From Psoroptes ovis (taxonomy: Eukaryota; Arthropoda; Arachnida; Sarcoptiformes; Psoroptidae): a stretch of DNA of 64,000 bases. Location of the stretch: the NCBI GenBank assembly GCA_002943765.1, contig PQWQ01000002.1:992001-1056000 (forward strand), read 5' to 3'. Below the pieces are notes generated by a model, which was not told where the DNA came from, did no database searches, and saw only the letters and a list, made by a program, of their open reading frames with translations. The position numbers were made by a program, and so were the translations under genes. This document shows, piece after piece, positions 1 through 12,034 of the stretch; position 1 is the stretch's first letter, and every line of letters starts with the position of its first letter.

Positions 1-391
1 AAGATGTTGATGTTGATATTGTCGCTGCTGCTGATGCTGTCGGTGTTAATATCGTCGTTTGAAAATCATTTTCTTTAATATTCACATCATTATGATGGTT
101 ATTATTATTATTATCATTATCACGATTATTATTGATGTTACCATTTATCCACGATGAACAATAATTTTGCATTAATATTTGATTATAATAATAATTATAA
201 TAAAATGAATAATTATAATTTGTGATTGTTGTCGTTGTCATTGCTGTAGCTGTTTTCATCTCACCAATATCATGTTTAACATCTGTTATATCGTGATTAT
301 CATCATTCACATTTTCAATATTGATCGACTTTGTTTCGGTGCTATTTTTCGGCGACTGATTTTCAATCAACCAAGGACGAAATAAATTCAT
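1..391 (-). CDS. 5' end of an unidentified gene; product begins with an FRPW motif (partial)
   Basis: On the minus strand an ATG at 391-389 opens a frame that stays free of stops for 130 codons to the window edge. The product begins MNLFRPWLIE, then becomes rich in Asn, Thr, Tyr, His and Ser, with short Asn and Ala runs. The in-frame ATG is followed by sequence clearly less AT-rich than the flank, so this looks like a genuine first coding exon. FRPW is a Groucho-recruiting tetrapeptide described in the Drosophila repressor Huckebein, a WRPW-like motif. That a low-complexity, possibly transcription-factor-like protein starts here is inference only, since no DNA-binding domain lies inside the window. 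The rest of the gene is to the left of base 1. Confidence 0.6.
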   Translation of the reverse strand, partial: MNLFRPWLIENQSPKNSTETKSINIENVNDDNHDITDVKHDIGEMKTATAMTTTTITNYNYSFYYNYYYNQILMQNYCSSWINGNINNNRDNDNNNNNHHNDVNIKENDFQTTILTPTASAAATISTSTS

Positions 392-924
392 TATTGACAG
401 ACAAAAAAAAATTTTTTTTCGATTAAAAGAAAACACGTTTAAAATTTATTGAACGAATTAAAGTATTCATAAAACCATGATTCAATGAACAAAGCGAAAA
501 ACAATAAATAATTTAATGAATATTTATTCAAATGATGATCATAACAATTCTTTTTGAACAGAAAAATATGAATATCATAATAAATAAATATTATGATAAT
601 AATAGCCAATGATCAAGTGAAAAATTTTCAATGTTGTACATCCTTTTTTCCATCAAAATAACCATTCCTTTACCCATATTTACCATATTCTATCTTTTAT
701 CAATATATAATCACCACCACCATCACCAATAATGCATTCAATTGTAATAAAAAAGGCAAGATTGGGTATGTATTTTCTATCCTATCCTATCCTATCATTT
801 ATCGATGCTTGTTTGCAAGTGATCAACAAGTGGAAAAAAATGAAAATGTTCAAAAGAGATTCAAATTATCCATTTGTGAAGAATTTTTTTTTCATTTCAT
901 TTCATTCCATATCAAATACACTAA

Positions 925-944
925 ACACACACACACACACACAC
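925..944. repeat. (AC)n microsatellite
   Basis: About ten uninterrupted AC units, seen directly. Confidence 0.9.
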
Positions 945-3133
945 AATGATCATCGTCCGATTATGATAATTGTCTTTGGTTTTGTTAAACGATGAAATGT
1001 TCGGAAAAAATTAAACCCAAATTTAAGAAAAAAAAACGACAAAATGTAAATGAAATAAATTATTTAAAAAAAATTGAATACTAATAAATATTCAATAATA
1101 ATAATCATTATTTCTTATTAATATTGATATTATTATTATTATATTTCATCGCAAAAATACAAATTTTATATTGTCGCCACTTTTTGTTGTTGTTGTTTGT
1201 TGGTTGGCGGCTTTTTTTTTCATATTTATTTGCCATTCTGCTAATTCATTCATATATTCTCATTTATTATTTATTTATTTCAAATTTTACCTGTGTGTGA
1301 ATTATCTTTTTTACGAATGTGCTTATGATGATTGTGATTATGATTATGATAATAATGAATCGAAAACAGCAACAACAACTAATACAAATACAAGGTGCAT
1401 TGTGAGAATATGAATGTGAGAAATTTATAAGAAGAAAAAAAAATTACCTTATTAGAATCACCTTCGAATAATGATTATGATGATGATTATATGTATTTTT
1501 CTCGATCTTCTTTTGCAATTCAAAAATTCAATTCATTCAATTGAAATCACATTTGTTGGTTTGTGGTTTGTTTGTCGACAAATATATTCGAAAAAATATT
1601 GGAAAAATTTATGGATTTTTTTTACCTTTTGATCGTTTACCATTCAAATTTCGTACCATGCATACCAAATCAAGGTAAAATGAAGGAAAAAAAATTATGT
1701 TCTTTTTGGAAGAAAATGGAGATTACCATTTAAGAAATAAAGAACAAGAAGATGATTATGGATGAAAAATAATCTAAATTCTGCACTGATTTTTTGTTTT
1801 TTCTTGAAAAACCAAAGTTTAAAATGTAAATTTTTTTAAGAAAAAAAATCGTAAATAATCTTTTAGTATGTACTTGAATCATCTTCACTTGAATATTTGA
1901 TTAAATAAGTAAAAATAAATAATGTCATTGAATAATGTAATCTGTTTTTGTTGTTGTTGTTGTTTTTTCTGTTGTCCACTAATGATAGCCAACAAAAAAA
2001 AACAAATGTAATTTGAAACTTTTTAATCCTTTCATTTTTTTCTGAAAATCCATTGTAATACCATAGAATGTAACAAAAAGAATGAATATATTTCAATGAT
2101 AAAAATTCAAATTATTAATGCACCTTATGGACTTTGAAGATCTTAAATTTCTTTGTTTTTGTATTTTGAAGAATTAGTCGAAAAAGCAGAGATATATTAT
2201 ATTAAGGAATGTTAACTAAAAACAAATGATCAAATTAATCATTTGTCATGATATTTTTTTTCTTCAATCATTCATTAATCCTTAGTTAATCTGATTTCAT
2301 TTATTTTTTCTCTTTTGAAATCATTTCATTTTTTCAAAAATATAAAATTCAGAAAATGTTTGCAAACACAAAACCAGATGGCAACGGCTTTTCCAAAGCA
2401 TTACTTCATTTGAAATCCTCGTTCTGTGTAAAAAAGCTTCGGATAATAAATTTAATTAATTGAAATTTATTTTATTTTTTCATCAAAAGATAATATTTCA
2501 TTATTTTATTTCATATGAAATGAAAAAAAATTGAAATAAAACTAAATAAATTTCAAACAAAATGAATTCGTAAATAAGACAAATCGAAATAATCATAAAA
2601 CGTTTTTTAAAAAAGCAAAACAATTATCAAGAATCATCAAGTAAAATCATCAAATAAAAATAGAAGGAGGAATTGCGGCCAGAATTCATGTCCTAAATTC
2701 ATAATTTGACATATGGTAAATAAAAAAGGAATAAGGACAATAAAAATAAAACAAAATACTTTGAATGAATGTGTATTAGAATAAGAAAAAATAAAATAAA
2801 ATCAGAAGAAAAATAGAATAATTTTCAAAATGATTTTTTATTATCATTCTTATTATGATGATTTATTCATCATCACCATAATAATAAACAATATTTTAAA
2901 TTAAATGAACATTTTATTATTATGATTATTATTTTGATTCACAAAAAAACAATGATAATAATCATAATTATTATCATTTATACATTCAAATGATAATTAA
3001 ATTAATCTTTTAATTTCTTTTATTATTTTATTTTATTCATTTTTCTAAACGAAATAGATTTTCATACATTTTCATATATTCAAAAAAAGCATATTCCGAA
3101 CATATACACACAATACACAGTAACAAATGCAAA

Positions 3134-3162
3134 TGATAATAATAATAATAATAATAATAATA
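3134..3162. repeat. (AAT)n microsatellite
   Basis: Nine to ten AAT/ATA units. An (AAC)n tract of about 24 nt follows at roughly 3198-3221. Confidence 0.85.
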
Positions 3163-6100
3163 AAATGAAATAAAATAACATCAAAATGATTCAAACAACA
3201 ACAACAACAACAACAACTGGCTAATAATAAGTGAATAACAATTTTCATAAATTCTTGGAAAATTTCAACTGGGAAAAAATAAAATGAAAAGTTTTTAAAT
3301 TTTTTTTTATTCTAGAGAATTTTCCATTTTTCCTTAACAACAACAACCAGCCATATCCAATTTGATAATGAATCCATTCATTTCATTATCATTAGAGGAA
3401 AATGGTGGTCTCGAAACACTGAAAAAAACAATCACATTGTAATTCATCTTTTGGAGTGCATGTGCACCAGAGTAAGCAGCTAGCCAGCCAACCACACCGA
3501 CCTACAACACTAAAAATGCAGCCACTAATATCGACCAATAATGATTGATAGCAAAACAATTTTTCATTGTCGATTAATAATAATAATAATGATAATATTA
3601 TCGATTTATTGATTTATAAATTATAAATTATTATTTTTATTATTATTATCATAGGAATTTCAAATTTTTTTTTTTCGTTCTTTTTCAAAAATGTTTCCAT
3701 TGTATGAAAAAATGTAGTTGTTTTCAATATTTTGCAACAAATTTGAATCGAATCGATAAACAAAATTGTATTTTTTTTTTTTATCATCCTCATCGTTATT
3801 CTTATAAAAATTTTACAAGAATAATTATCATGAAATTAAAATTGGCCGACTATTAATCGCTTATAATCGACCGTGTGGAATTTTTTTTTGACTTTTTGAT
3901 ATAGTAAGAATGAGACTCGAGAATGATATAATGTAAAATGAATCAATTGATGGGAGATTTTGCTTTCGAAATTAAATCTTTAATTAAAATTTAAAAATTT
4001 TTGAAATATTTTTTGTTTCACAAGGATAAATTCCTCTATTCAATTGTTTTACCCGTGAAACAATAATCATTTCAGAAAAAAGATCTCTGGCACATCTCAA
4101 TTACTGAATTTTAGGGTTGAAATTTTGAAATTTTTCCCATTCTTGAATTCGTTTACATGAAGAATTGATAATTAAATGATTGCATATGTGTCTGTACTTA
4201 TGTCAATAATGACAATTGTATCATATTATATGTAATTCAATATCGAAGTAATAATGATTCAACAGTAATAATTATAATATTATGCAGTTTTTGCACTGAA
4301 AAAAATCGAGAAAAAAATATTATAATTATTATTATCGCAGTTGATTACAGAAATATTCATGAAATGTGATAAAGAATGGAATTATAACTAATATTTAAAC
4401 GATATCAAAAATTTTCTGGAAAAATTTTCGCATTCATCAACACTCAATTATCCATGCATTCAATGGTCGATTAAATTATTATTGTGCAAAAAAAAAATGA
4501 TGATGAGGAATGTAAAGATCATGTGTTCATTTATAATCCATGGATTTATAATTGACAACGAATGCAAAACAAAAAACAAAAATGTACCTATGAACTTATT
4601 ATTCATTTTGATTCAATAATCATTTGAACATTGAGTATGTTGTTTTCATCTCTATCATTCATTGATTATTCAATTATTTGAATTATTTTTTTGTGCCAAA
4701 TGATTATTCATTTTTCTTCATTTGTTTTTTTGTTTTTTTTCCACTTCAATTTGATATCAAATAATGATCATGATCTACGAACATATTCTGGTATTTTGTA
4801 TTCCGTTTTGTTTTGTTTAATATTTCTCAGAAATTAATGAATAATAAATATGATTATACAATTTTATTTGATCTGTTCATTTCTAATGATATTTTTCGAC
4901 TGATGCTATGATATGATACATTAGCACATATTATCGAAATATCTTTCGAAAAAAAAAATAATTATCAAATGAAAATCTTTCAGTGATTATCGCTGCTTTG
5001 CTTTAGTTCATGTTCATCGCTTTGGTTTGATTAAGAAATTATTTTTTGTTTTGTTTTTTCTTTTTATAATTTTTATATCATTATTATATTATCACTATTA
5101 TCATTCTAGGATTCATTTTAATTCAAAATAATATTAAGTAATTATTATTTACCATCTCGATATATCATCTTTATTCTGCAAACACATAACAAAAAAACAG
5201 TCAAATTCTTTCATTTTCTGCTAAAACACAGGCGCATTAAGCATATTTGTATATTGAGCCCCGGCATTATAATTTTTAAATAGTTTTGATCCATTCATTC
5301 ATTCATTCATTCATTTTTTACCAGAAAAACACACGCGCATAGAAATTGAATTAAATAAAGAAGAAGAAACAAAAAAAAAAAAAAAATGAATTTGAAATTG
5401 AATAAAATTGGCCAAAAATTTCTATTTTCAAGTCATTGTTGTTTTTGTTTTGTGACCATAAACACACGCACACATGATACATGCAAAAGCATTAGATGTT
5501 TTCATGGGAAAAAAACATGGTTAACTTTGAACTAAAATAAAATCAAATTGCCATTTGTGTGTGTTTGTTTGTGTGTACTTGATTTGTTTCATCAATTATC
5601 ATTATTGTTTCATTATTTCTAACTATAGTCTTTCAATGCATTATTTTTCTGCTGATTTTGCACAATAATCATCATTGATTGTTTTATCTTTTAAAAAATT
5701 AATTTTCAACAAAAAAAAAACAAACGAAATCAAATCAAATTTTCGTTTCTTGTTCTTGCTGTTTGTTTATTGTTTTTAATAGCATCTTTAATTATTTTTA
5801 TGTGATTTTGTTCAATTTTCAATATAGTACAAATGAACAATAACAATTGCATAAATTATTATTTGATCATTTACCATCAGAATTGACCAATAATAGTTTC
5901 ACCTAAAAAAAAAAAAAAAAAAAAAATAAAAGAATAAAATTTAATGGTTTTTTTTTTGCTTTTGTTGTTTTTCCATTACGATTTGGCAATTGAAATTCAA
6001 TAATAAAATTAAATTATATCAAACAAAAAATAAATGAAATGAAATCAATCGAAAAATAAAATTAAAAATTAAAACATCTAAATTTAAGTGAATCAACATG

Positions 6101-6770
6101 AGCTTTTTTTATTTTTTTGTTTCGAAAAATTTTCTTCGAAATCAATGCATTATTTGTTATCATTATTGAATGATACAATTCAAAAAATTGAATCAAGAAA
6201 CAACAATTAATGATCATTGAAGAATGATGAATCAATAATAATGAAAATTATAATAATAATGATGATGATTATGATGATGAATTCATACTGGAAACATTTT
6301 GAATTTAAACTAGAATAAAACTGAATTATTGACAAACTTTCAAATTATGTGTAAACAGTATGGTGCCTGAAAAAAAAAGATTCATATGTGGAAATACAAG
6401 TTTTAAATTTTCATCTTTTTCCATTTCATTCAAATTTGTTCTAATTTCTTTTTTTTTTTTCTTTTTGTTCTTCAAGAAAATTAATTTATTTCTTAATGAC
6501 TCAATGCAAATGAAATATGTGAACATGAAAAATGTATATTTTCATATATGTGAATGAATATATGTGCATTCAAAACCATTAAACATTCATATTCAATATT
6601 TTTTGCTAGAAATTTTTCTCGTATATACAAATACAAACACATATTGTGAATGAAATTGAAATGAAAAATTGTGTTATTTTGTAAAATGAATATGAATATT
6701 AATATAAAAAAAAATTATAATCATTGCCAATGTTTAAAATTGATGCCAAATTATTATTATTGTTATTATT

Positions 6771-6811
6771 ATCATCATCATCATCATCATCCGCATCATC
6801 ATCATCATCGA
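6771..6811. repeat. (ATC)n microsatellite with one interruption
   Basis: ATC repeats broken once by CCGC. They are followed by GATGATGAT, so the tract can fold back on itself. Confidence 0.85.
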
Positions 6812-7918
6812 TGATGATTTTTGTTCTTTATTTCAGCTATTTTTTTTTGTGCTTTCGCTTTTGATTCCTTACCACTGATTTACAAATAAAATAAACAATG
6901 TAAAACAGACATCATCATCATTGATGCCGGATATTTCATTATATTATTAGTGATTTAAATTAAACATCAACATCAACATGTACATGCTAACATCAAAAAC
7001 TCTAATTCATTTTCTTATTTATTCATTTATTTATACGTTCAAACATATTGAATAAAAACAAGGTCAGTAATAATAATAATAATAATAATACAACAACAAA
7101 TTTGATTATTCTTCTGCCGTACAATCATAATCAACACAATCACTCTAATGCAAATGCAAATGATCAACATTTCATTTTCAATACATCATGCATTGATTCT
7201 TTTTACTTGTTTAAAATTATGCTTATTCCGATAAAATCATCATCGAACATCATCCTTTTTTTTTTGAATCATCATAGCTTGATTCTGTTTTCACAAACGT
7301 CTAAAACATCATGCATCACACAAACATCATCGAATCATTATTATTTGAATGTGTTTAAATTTAGATTACTTATTTTTGCATCATGCATTCTTTGCCTACA
7401 TTGTTTTATTGTAATTCATAGTGCAAATGAATAATTATTTGAAATAAATTTCAATTAAAATGTAATGCGTGTTGATGCATGTTCGTTCAATGTGATTGCA
7501 TTGTGTTTTTGATGCATGTTTTTTTTCACAGTTTTAATTGATTTTATTTGATTTTAAATTTGAATTATGAAAAAATGTTTGATTTTCAATCGATCAATTC
7601 ATAATTTTGTTAAATTGTATCAGAATTAATTTTTGAAAAAAAAATGAAATCATCATTTTGATTTTTTCGTGTTGTTGATCTATATGGACTGTCATTGTGA
7701 TGATTTGATTTTTTTCAAATATTTTGATCAAACAAAGAAAAAATGATGAAAAAGAAATCAAGTGCAAATTCCGAATTTCAAAATCAAAATTTAAAATTTT
7801 CACCCTGAATTCATCATCTTCGTCATTGAATAGAATCATCAATTAATGAATACATTCATCAAAACATTTTTCAACTGAAAAGGTAAGATTTGATTCATTT
7901 TATTCTTACAAAGCATAA

Positions 7919-7919
7919 C

Positions 7920-7949
<30 letters not shown>
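7919..7949. repeat. (AC)n microsatellite
   Basis: About fourteen AC units in a row. Confidence 0.9.
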
Positions 7950-7951
<2 letters not shown>

Positions 7952-8228
7952 GGAAATACATTAAGAATTTGAATTTTAATTAAAATTCTTTTGAAAAGAA
8001 TTAAAAAGAATTTTTCTTGAAATTTTTTTTTCTTCTTTTGCGTCATTTGAGGAAATGATTTGAATAATTATTTTATATTTTTACTATTATTCTTGAGCTC
8101 CGATGTAAAACCAACCCATGAGACAATCAAAAAAAAAATGATGATGATCATAATTGAAATGTTTACATTTAGTTAATAATCATCGAATACATCTTGTCAA
8201 ATGTATATATTGAAATACTACACATGTA

Positions 8229-8308
8229 TTAGGTTGTCCGATAAGTTCTTGCCGATTATATCGTAGGAAATCATCAGAAAATCGGCATGAACTTATCGGA
8301 CAACCTAA
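8229..8308 (-). mobile_element. 80-bp palindromic mariner-type MITE, copy 1
   Basis: The element starts TTAGGTTGTCCGATAAGTTC and ends with the inverted complement. The arms are about 29 bp with a single mismatch, leaving a loop of about 22 nt. It is flanked by TA on both sides (8227-8228 and 8309-8310), the target-site duplication of IS630-Tc1-mariner transposons. There is no coding capacity. When reverse-complemented, its centre aligns with copies 2 and 3, so it belongs to one family inserted here in the opposite orientation. Confidence 0.88.
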
Positions 8309-8530
8309 TAAAATAAAGAGAAGAAATTGAAGAGTAGAAAAAAAATAAATAAAAAATAATTCCCAAATGAAATTTTAGCATTTATTTTTCAATTTTCCAG
8401 AATATTTTTTTTTTCTTTCCTAACTTCTTAACTCTGTGCAAATATATAACATGAATACTATTAATGTTATATCAACGTTCAGTTAATTAATTGAACCGGT
8501 TGTTCAAAACATTAAAATTCATGTGTGCTC

Positions 8531-8536
8531 GTGTGC

Positions 8537-8559
<23 letters not shown>
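8531..8559. repeat. (GT)n microsatellite
   Basis: GT repeat of about 14 units with one GC interruption near its start. Confidence 0.9.
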
Positions 8560-8567
<8 letters not shown>

Positions 8568-9040
8568 ACTGCTGTCGCAATGCCGTGTTTTTGAGCAAAT
8601 AAAAAACATGTTTAAATAATAAAAAAAATTCAACAAAAAAATTGAAAAAAAAAATAAAATTTTTTGCTGATTTGACATTATTGATTTAAGAATTTTAATT
8701 TTCTCCGACGAAATTCTGAGTTTTAAGGAATAAAAATTCAATTTTTTTTTTTTTTTTTTTTTTTGAATTGTTTAATTCAAAATATTGTGATTCAACATCA
8801 TTTAAAAAAAATGAATGATGAATTTGAAAGAAGGAACAAATGAAATTTTTTTTTTTAAATTTTTCTCAAATTGCAACGGAGAAAAATAACGATAATAATG
8901 ATTGTTTATTTGAATGTTTTACATGTTTGTTTAAGAAACTGAAAAAAACATGCGAAAAACAATTGGAAAAAAAATTAATCTAAAAAAATAGTGTACAATT
9001 TCAAAATTTTCTTTTATATTTTATCATTATTTTATTATTA

Positions 9041-9120
9041 TTAGATTGTCCGAAAAGTTCTTGCCGATTTTCCAATTATTTTCTATAATATAACCGACAA
9101 AAACTTTTCGGCCGACCTAA
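9041..9120 (+). mobile_element. 80-bp palindromic mariner-type MITE, copy 2
   Basis: It begins TTAGATTGTCCGAAAAGTTC and ends CGGCCGACCTAA, with TA duplications at 9039-9040 and 9121-9122. It is exactly 80 bp, like copies 1 and 3. The arms are imperfectly complementary and the centre aligns with copy 3. It is non-coding. Confidence 0.85.
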
Positions 9121-9122
9121 TA

Positions 9123-11646
9123 TTTTAACCATTCAAATAGCCGAAAATGTTTATTTAATTTTTATTTTATTTTTGAACCACATTCATTGAACGAAACCTA
9201 AATTCTCTTCAATATTCTTATGAATGCCTTATTTCTCCAATGAAAGACAAAACAATATTCGCGGAAAGTAAACCTTATGGAAATTCTTTTCTATTCTGAC
9301 TTCAACGAAGAGAAAAATGAATTCTTCTAATTCTGAATGTATTTATTGTTGTACATTATGATGTGTTTGTCGTCAGCAAATTATTGCACTATCGTACAAA
9401 CATTTCCCTTTAATCATTTGTTTGTTTGTTCGCCGTTCTAATATTTCAGTACTACTAATATTTTTCAAATTTAGTTTGTAGCCAAAAAAAAGAAAAATTT
9501 AAATAAAATGAAATGAAATGAAATAATCATCATCGTTTTTTCTTCGTTATCATATAATAATCCAATAATAATAATAAGTAAAGCTAACCATTATATGAAG
9601 AAGTAATAGTTTGGTTTTTCTCATTTTGAGTTTCTTAGTTCTTCATAGAAAATACATTAACAATTGTTGAACTTTTATCATGAATAATGTTAGGAATAAT
9701 TGTGATTATAATTATGGAGAAGAATAAACAAGAATTCATAATTATTAATATCAAAATTCAAATGTTTCAAGCCATGAAAATAAAAGTGTCAATGAAATTA
9801 ATTTTTGTTTCAATTTTTTTTATATTATTAGTTGAATGAATATTGTCATTATGATTATTATTATATTTATTGCCAGTATAATGTAATTATTATCAAAAAA
9901 AAAAAAACAACCTATCGTTATTGATATATATTCGTTAACAATCATTAATGATTGAAGCATCAAACATCAATCGACACATTCATTCAAATTCATTTGATTG
10001 TTTTCATAGCAATTTTTATCCATTTTTTATTTATTGATTCATTCATTTTGTCAAAACGACAACAACATCATATAATTATTATTTTATGAATATTGGATAT
10101 TTTATGATCAAAAACAGAGCGGGAAAAAGAGAAAGATTGTTAGGAATTCATAAATTTATTACACTTTCCTTCTTCAATAATATTATTATTGTCATTATTA
10201 GCATTTATTAGTATCGATCGTTGGGAAAATATTTCAAACATTTATTGAACATATATGATTGATAAAAGAGGCAAAATATCGCCAAAACATTTCATTTTGA
10301 TTCAAAAATTATTTATTGTTCCAGGTTCAATGTTCGATGTTGTTTATTCGAAAATGAATGTGTGATAAATTAAGCAAATTACCGAACTGATTGTTGAAAG
10401 TTCCTCAGACTTATTCCTTTGAAAATTGAATGTCATTTCAATTTATTTTGATTCATTCATTCATACATTTTTTTTATTTATTTATTGAATTTAGTCGGTT
10501 GTATTGTGGTAAAATTCAAGAAAATGTAGAAATTCAGGAAAAAATATTAATTTGAAATGATACGACTTATAAGTGTACATAGAGATCTTTATGAAAATGA
10601 AAAAAATACATACAAATATATTCATTCAATAATTGAATTTGATGAATTTACATAATTTTACTCCATATTTTTTTCTCTCTTCATTTTTGAAATATGATTT
10701 TACTATTGATTTTAATGTTACTCTGCCGATCTCCCTTTCTTTCTTGTTGGAAAACCAATATTTGAATAATTTTTTTTTAGCAAATCTTGTGGCAAAATAT
10801 ATTTCTGGAAAAAAAAGGGAACAAACACATGAATGAAATCAAATGATAACAATGTATAGAACAAAAAAAGATTTTTCACTTGAATGAAATCATTCCTTCT
10901 TCATTTTTTTTTTCGCTGAATTTGAATTTAAATTTTGTAGATTTCATTTCATTTCTATTTTTTTTCATCAAAATTGATTTAATTTTTCAACGATTGATGC
11001 ATGATTTTGTGTTTTTTCATTATTTGAATTTGGTTATTTGATTTGAATATATTTTCTTCGATTTCTTTTGTTTGAAATGAAACTGATTTTATAATTCCTT
11101 GATTTTTTTGAAGCATATTTATTAACACTGATAGTTTATGTTTTTGAAAATTTCTATTTTTCAATTTTTTCTCAAGATTTAAATTCAATTTTTTTCAATT
11201 TCAAAAAAAAAATCGTAGCTTTTTTCACTGATAATATTCAATATTTGAATGAATGAATCAAATGTCAAAATTGTCATTGTGATTGTACTAGTAAAATTTT
11301 CAAAAATCATTTATTATATTTGATTTTTCATTTCAAATAATACGAAACACATTAATCTTCGCTAAATTTTTTTAATTGAAATAAATGCATTTTCAATTCC
11401 TAATCTTTGAGATGTTTTGTTGTTTTTAGTCTTTTCTTTTTTTTTTTTTTTTTTTACTTGGTACTTTTTCGATTGATTTCGATGAATGTACTGTCCCTAA
11501 TACAACAAACAAAAACTCTATTCAATAATCTTTCGATTAACAATTTTTCATGTTTGAATAAATATAATAATATTCATTGAATTGAATTTCTATACATTTT
11601 TCATTATTTACAAATAAAATTTTATTTTATTTCGATTTCATTTTAT
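9123..11646. other. Non-coding AT-rich region
   Basis: No gene recognised on either strand. The short ORFs here are AT-driven, without domain features or Kozak-like starts. It ends at the target duplication of the Bel/Pao insertion. Confidence 0.6.
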
Positions 11647-11652
11647 TCCATT

Positions 11653-12034
11653 TGTAATGAAAACGACTGGTTTTTCATTAAAGGTTCCGAATCAATCCAA
11701 AACATCAATTTTAACTCAATTAATCAATTCAAAACCATCAATAACTATCAATTTTATTATTGCTAAATTTATAAAAAGGATTACAAATTATTCAAGCATT
11801 ATTACAAAAAATGGAAAAGCTTACAATCATTTGTTGTTCTACATTAATTAAAACTATTCAAACTATTACAATCAATTTTTAACTTAATTCTTTAATTTTT
11901 TTGTGGACGGTTGTTAATCGAACTTTTTGACATGTGCTTTTTACAACCGTTTTTTCTAGAACTTTTTCTATGGAATTTTAATCGTGAAATTCATAAAGAA
12001 CGTAACCAATTTTTTAACTTAAATTTTCACAACA
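11653..12034 (-). repeat. 3' LTR of the Bel/Pao element
   Basis: A 382-bp repeat identical to the copy at 14845-15226. The Gag-protease reading frame runs 16 nt into this LTR before its stop. The stretch just outside, read in element orientation, ends CGGCCCGAGAA before TGTTGTG. This resembles the coding end plus polypurine tract of full-length Bel/Pao elements (inference). Confidence 0.92.

Larger units (their letters stand above)
392..8228. other. Non-coding AT-rich region upstream of the FRPW gene
   Basis: No convincing coding region seen. Short ORFs here are low-complexity, or depend on non-ATG starts (for example 7048-7434, which starts with TTG). The sequence holds many poly-A/T runs and simple repeats. 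The part next to 391 should contain the promoter of the minus-strand gene. One patch at about 3420-3545 is markedly richer in G and C than its surroundings but has no ORF longer than about 24 codons. Confidence 0.6.

Noticed and set aside
7048..7434. 128-aa ORF on the plus strand
   Set aside because: Starts with TTG, is built from AAT/ATC repeats, and has no domain or splice context.
11657..11851. 64-aa ORF repeated identically at 14849-15043
   Set aside because: It lies inside the LTRs on the strand opposite to the element; the repeat is the LTR itself, not a gene pair.
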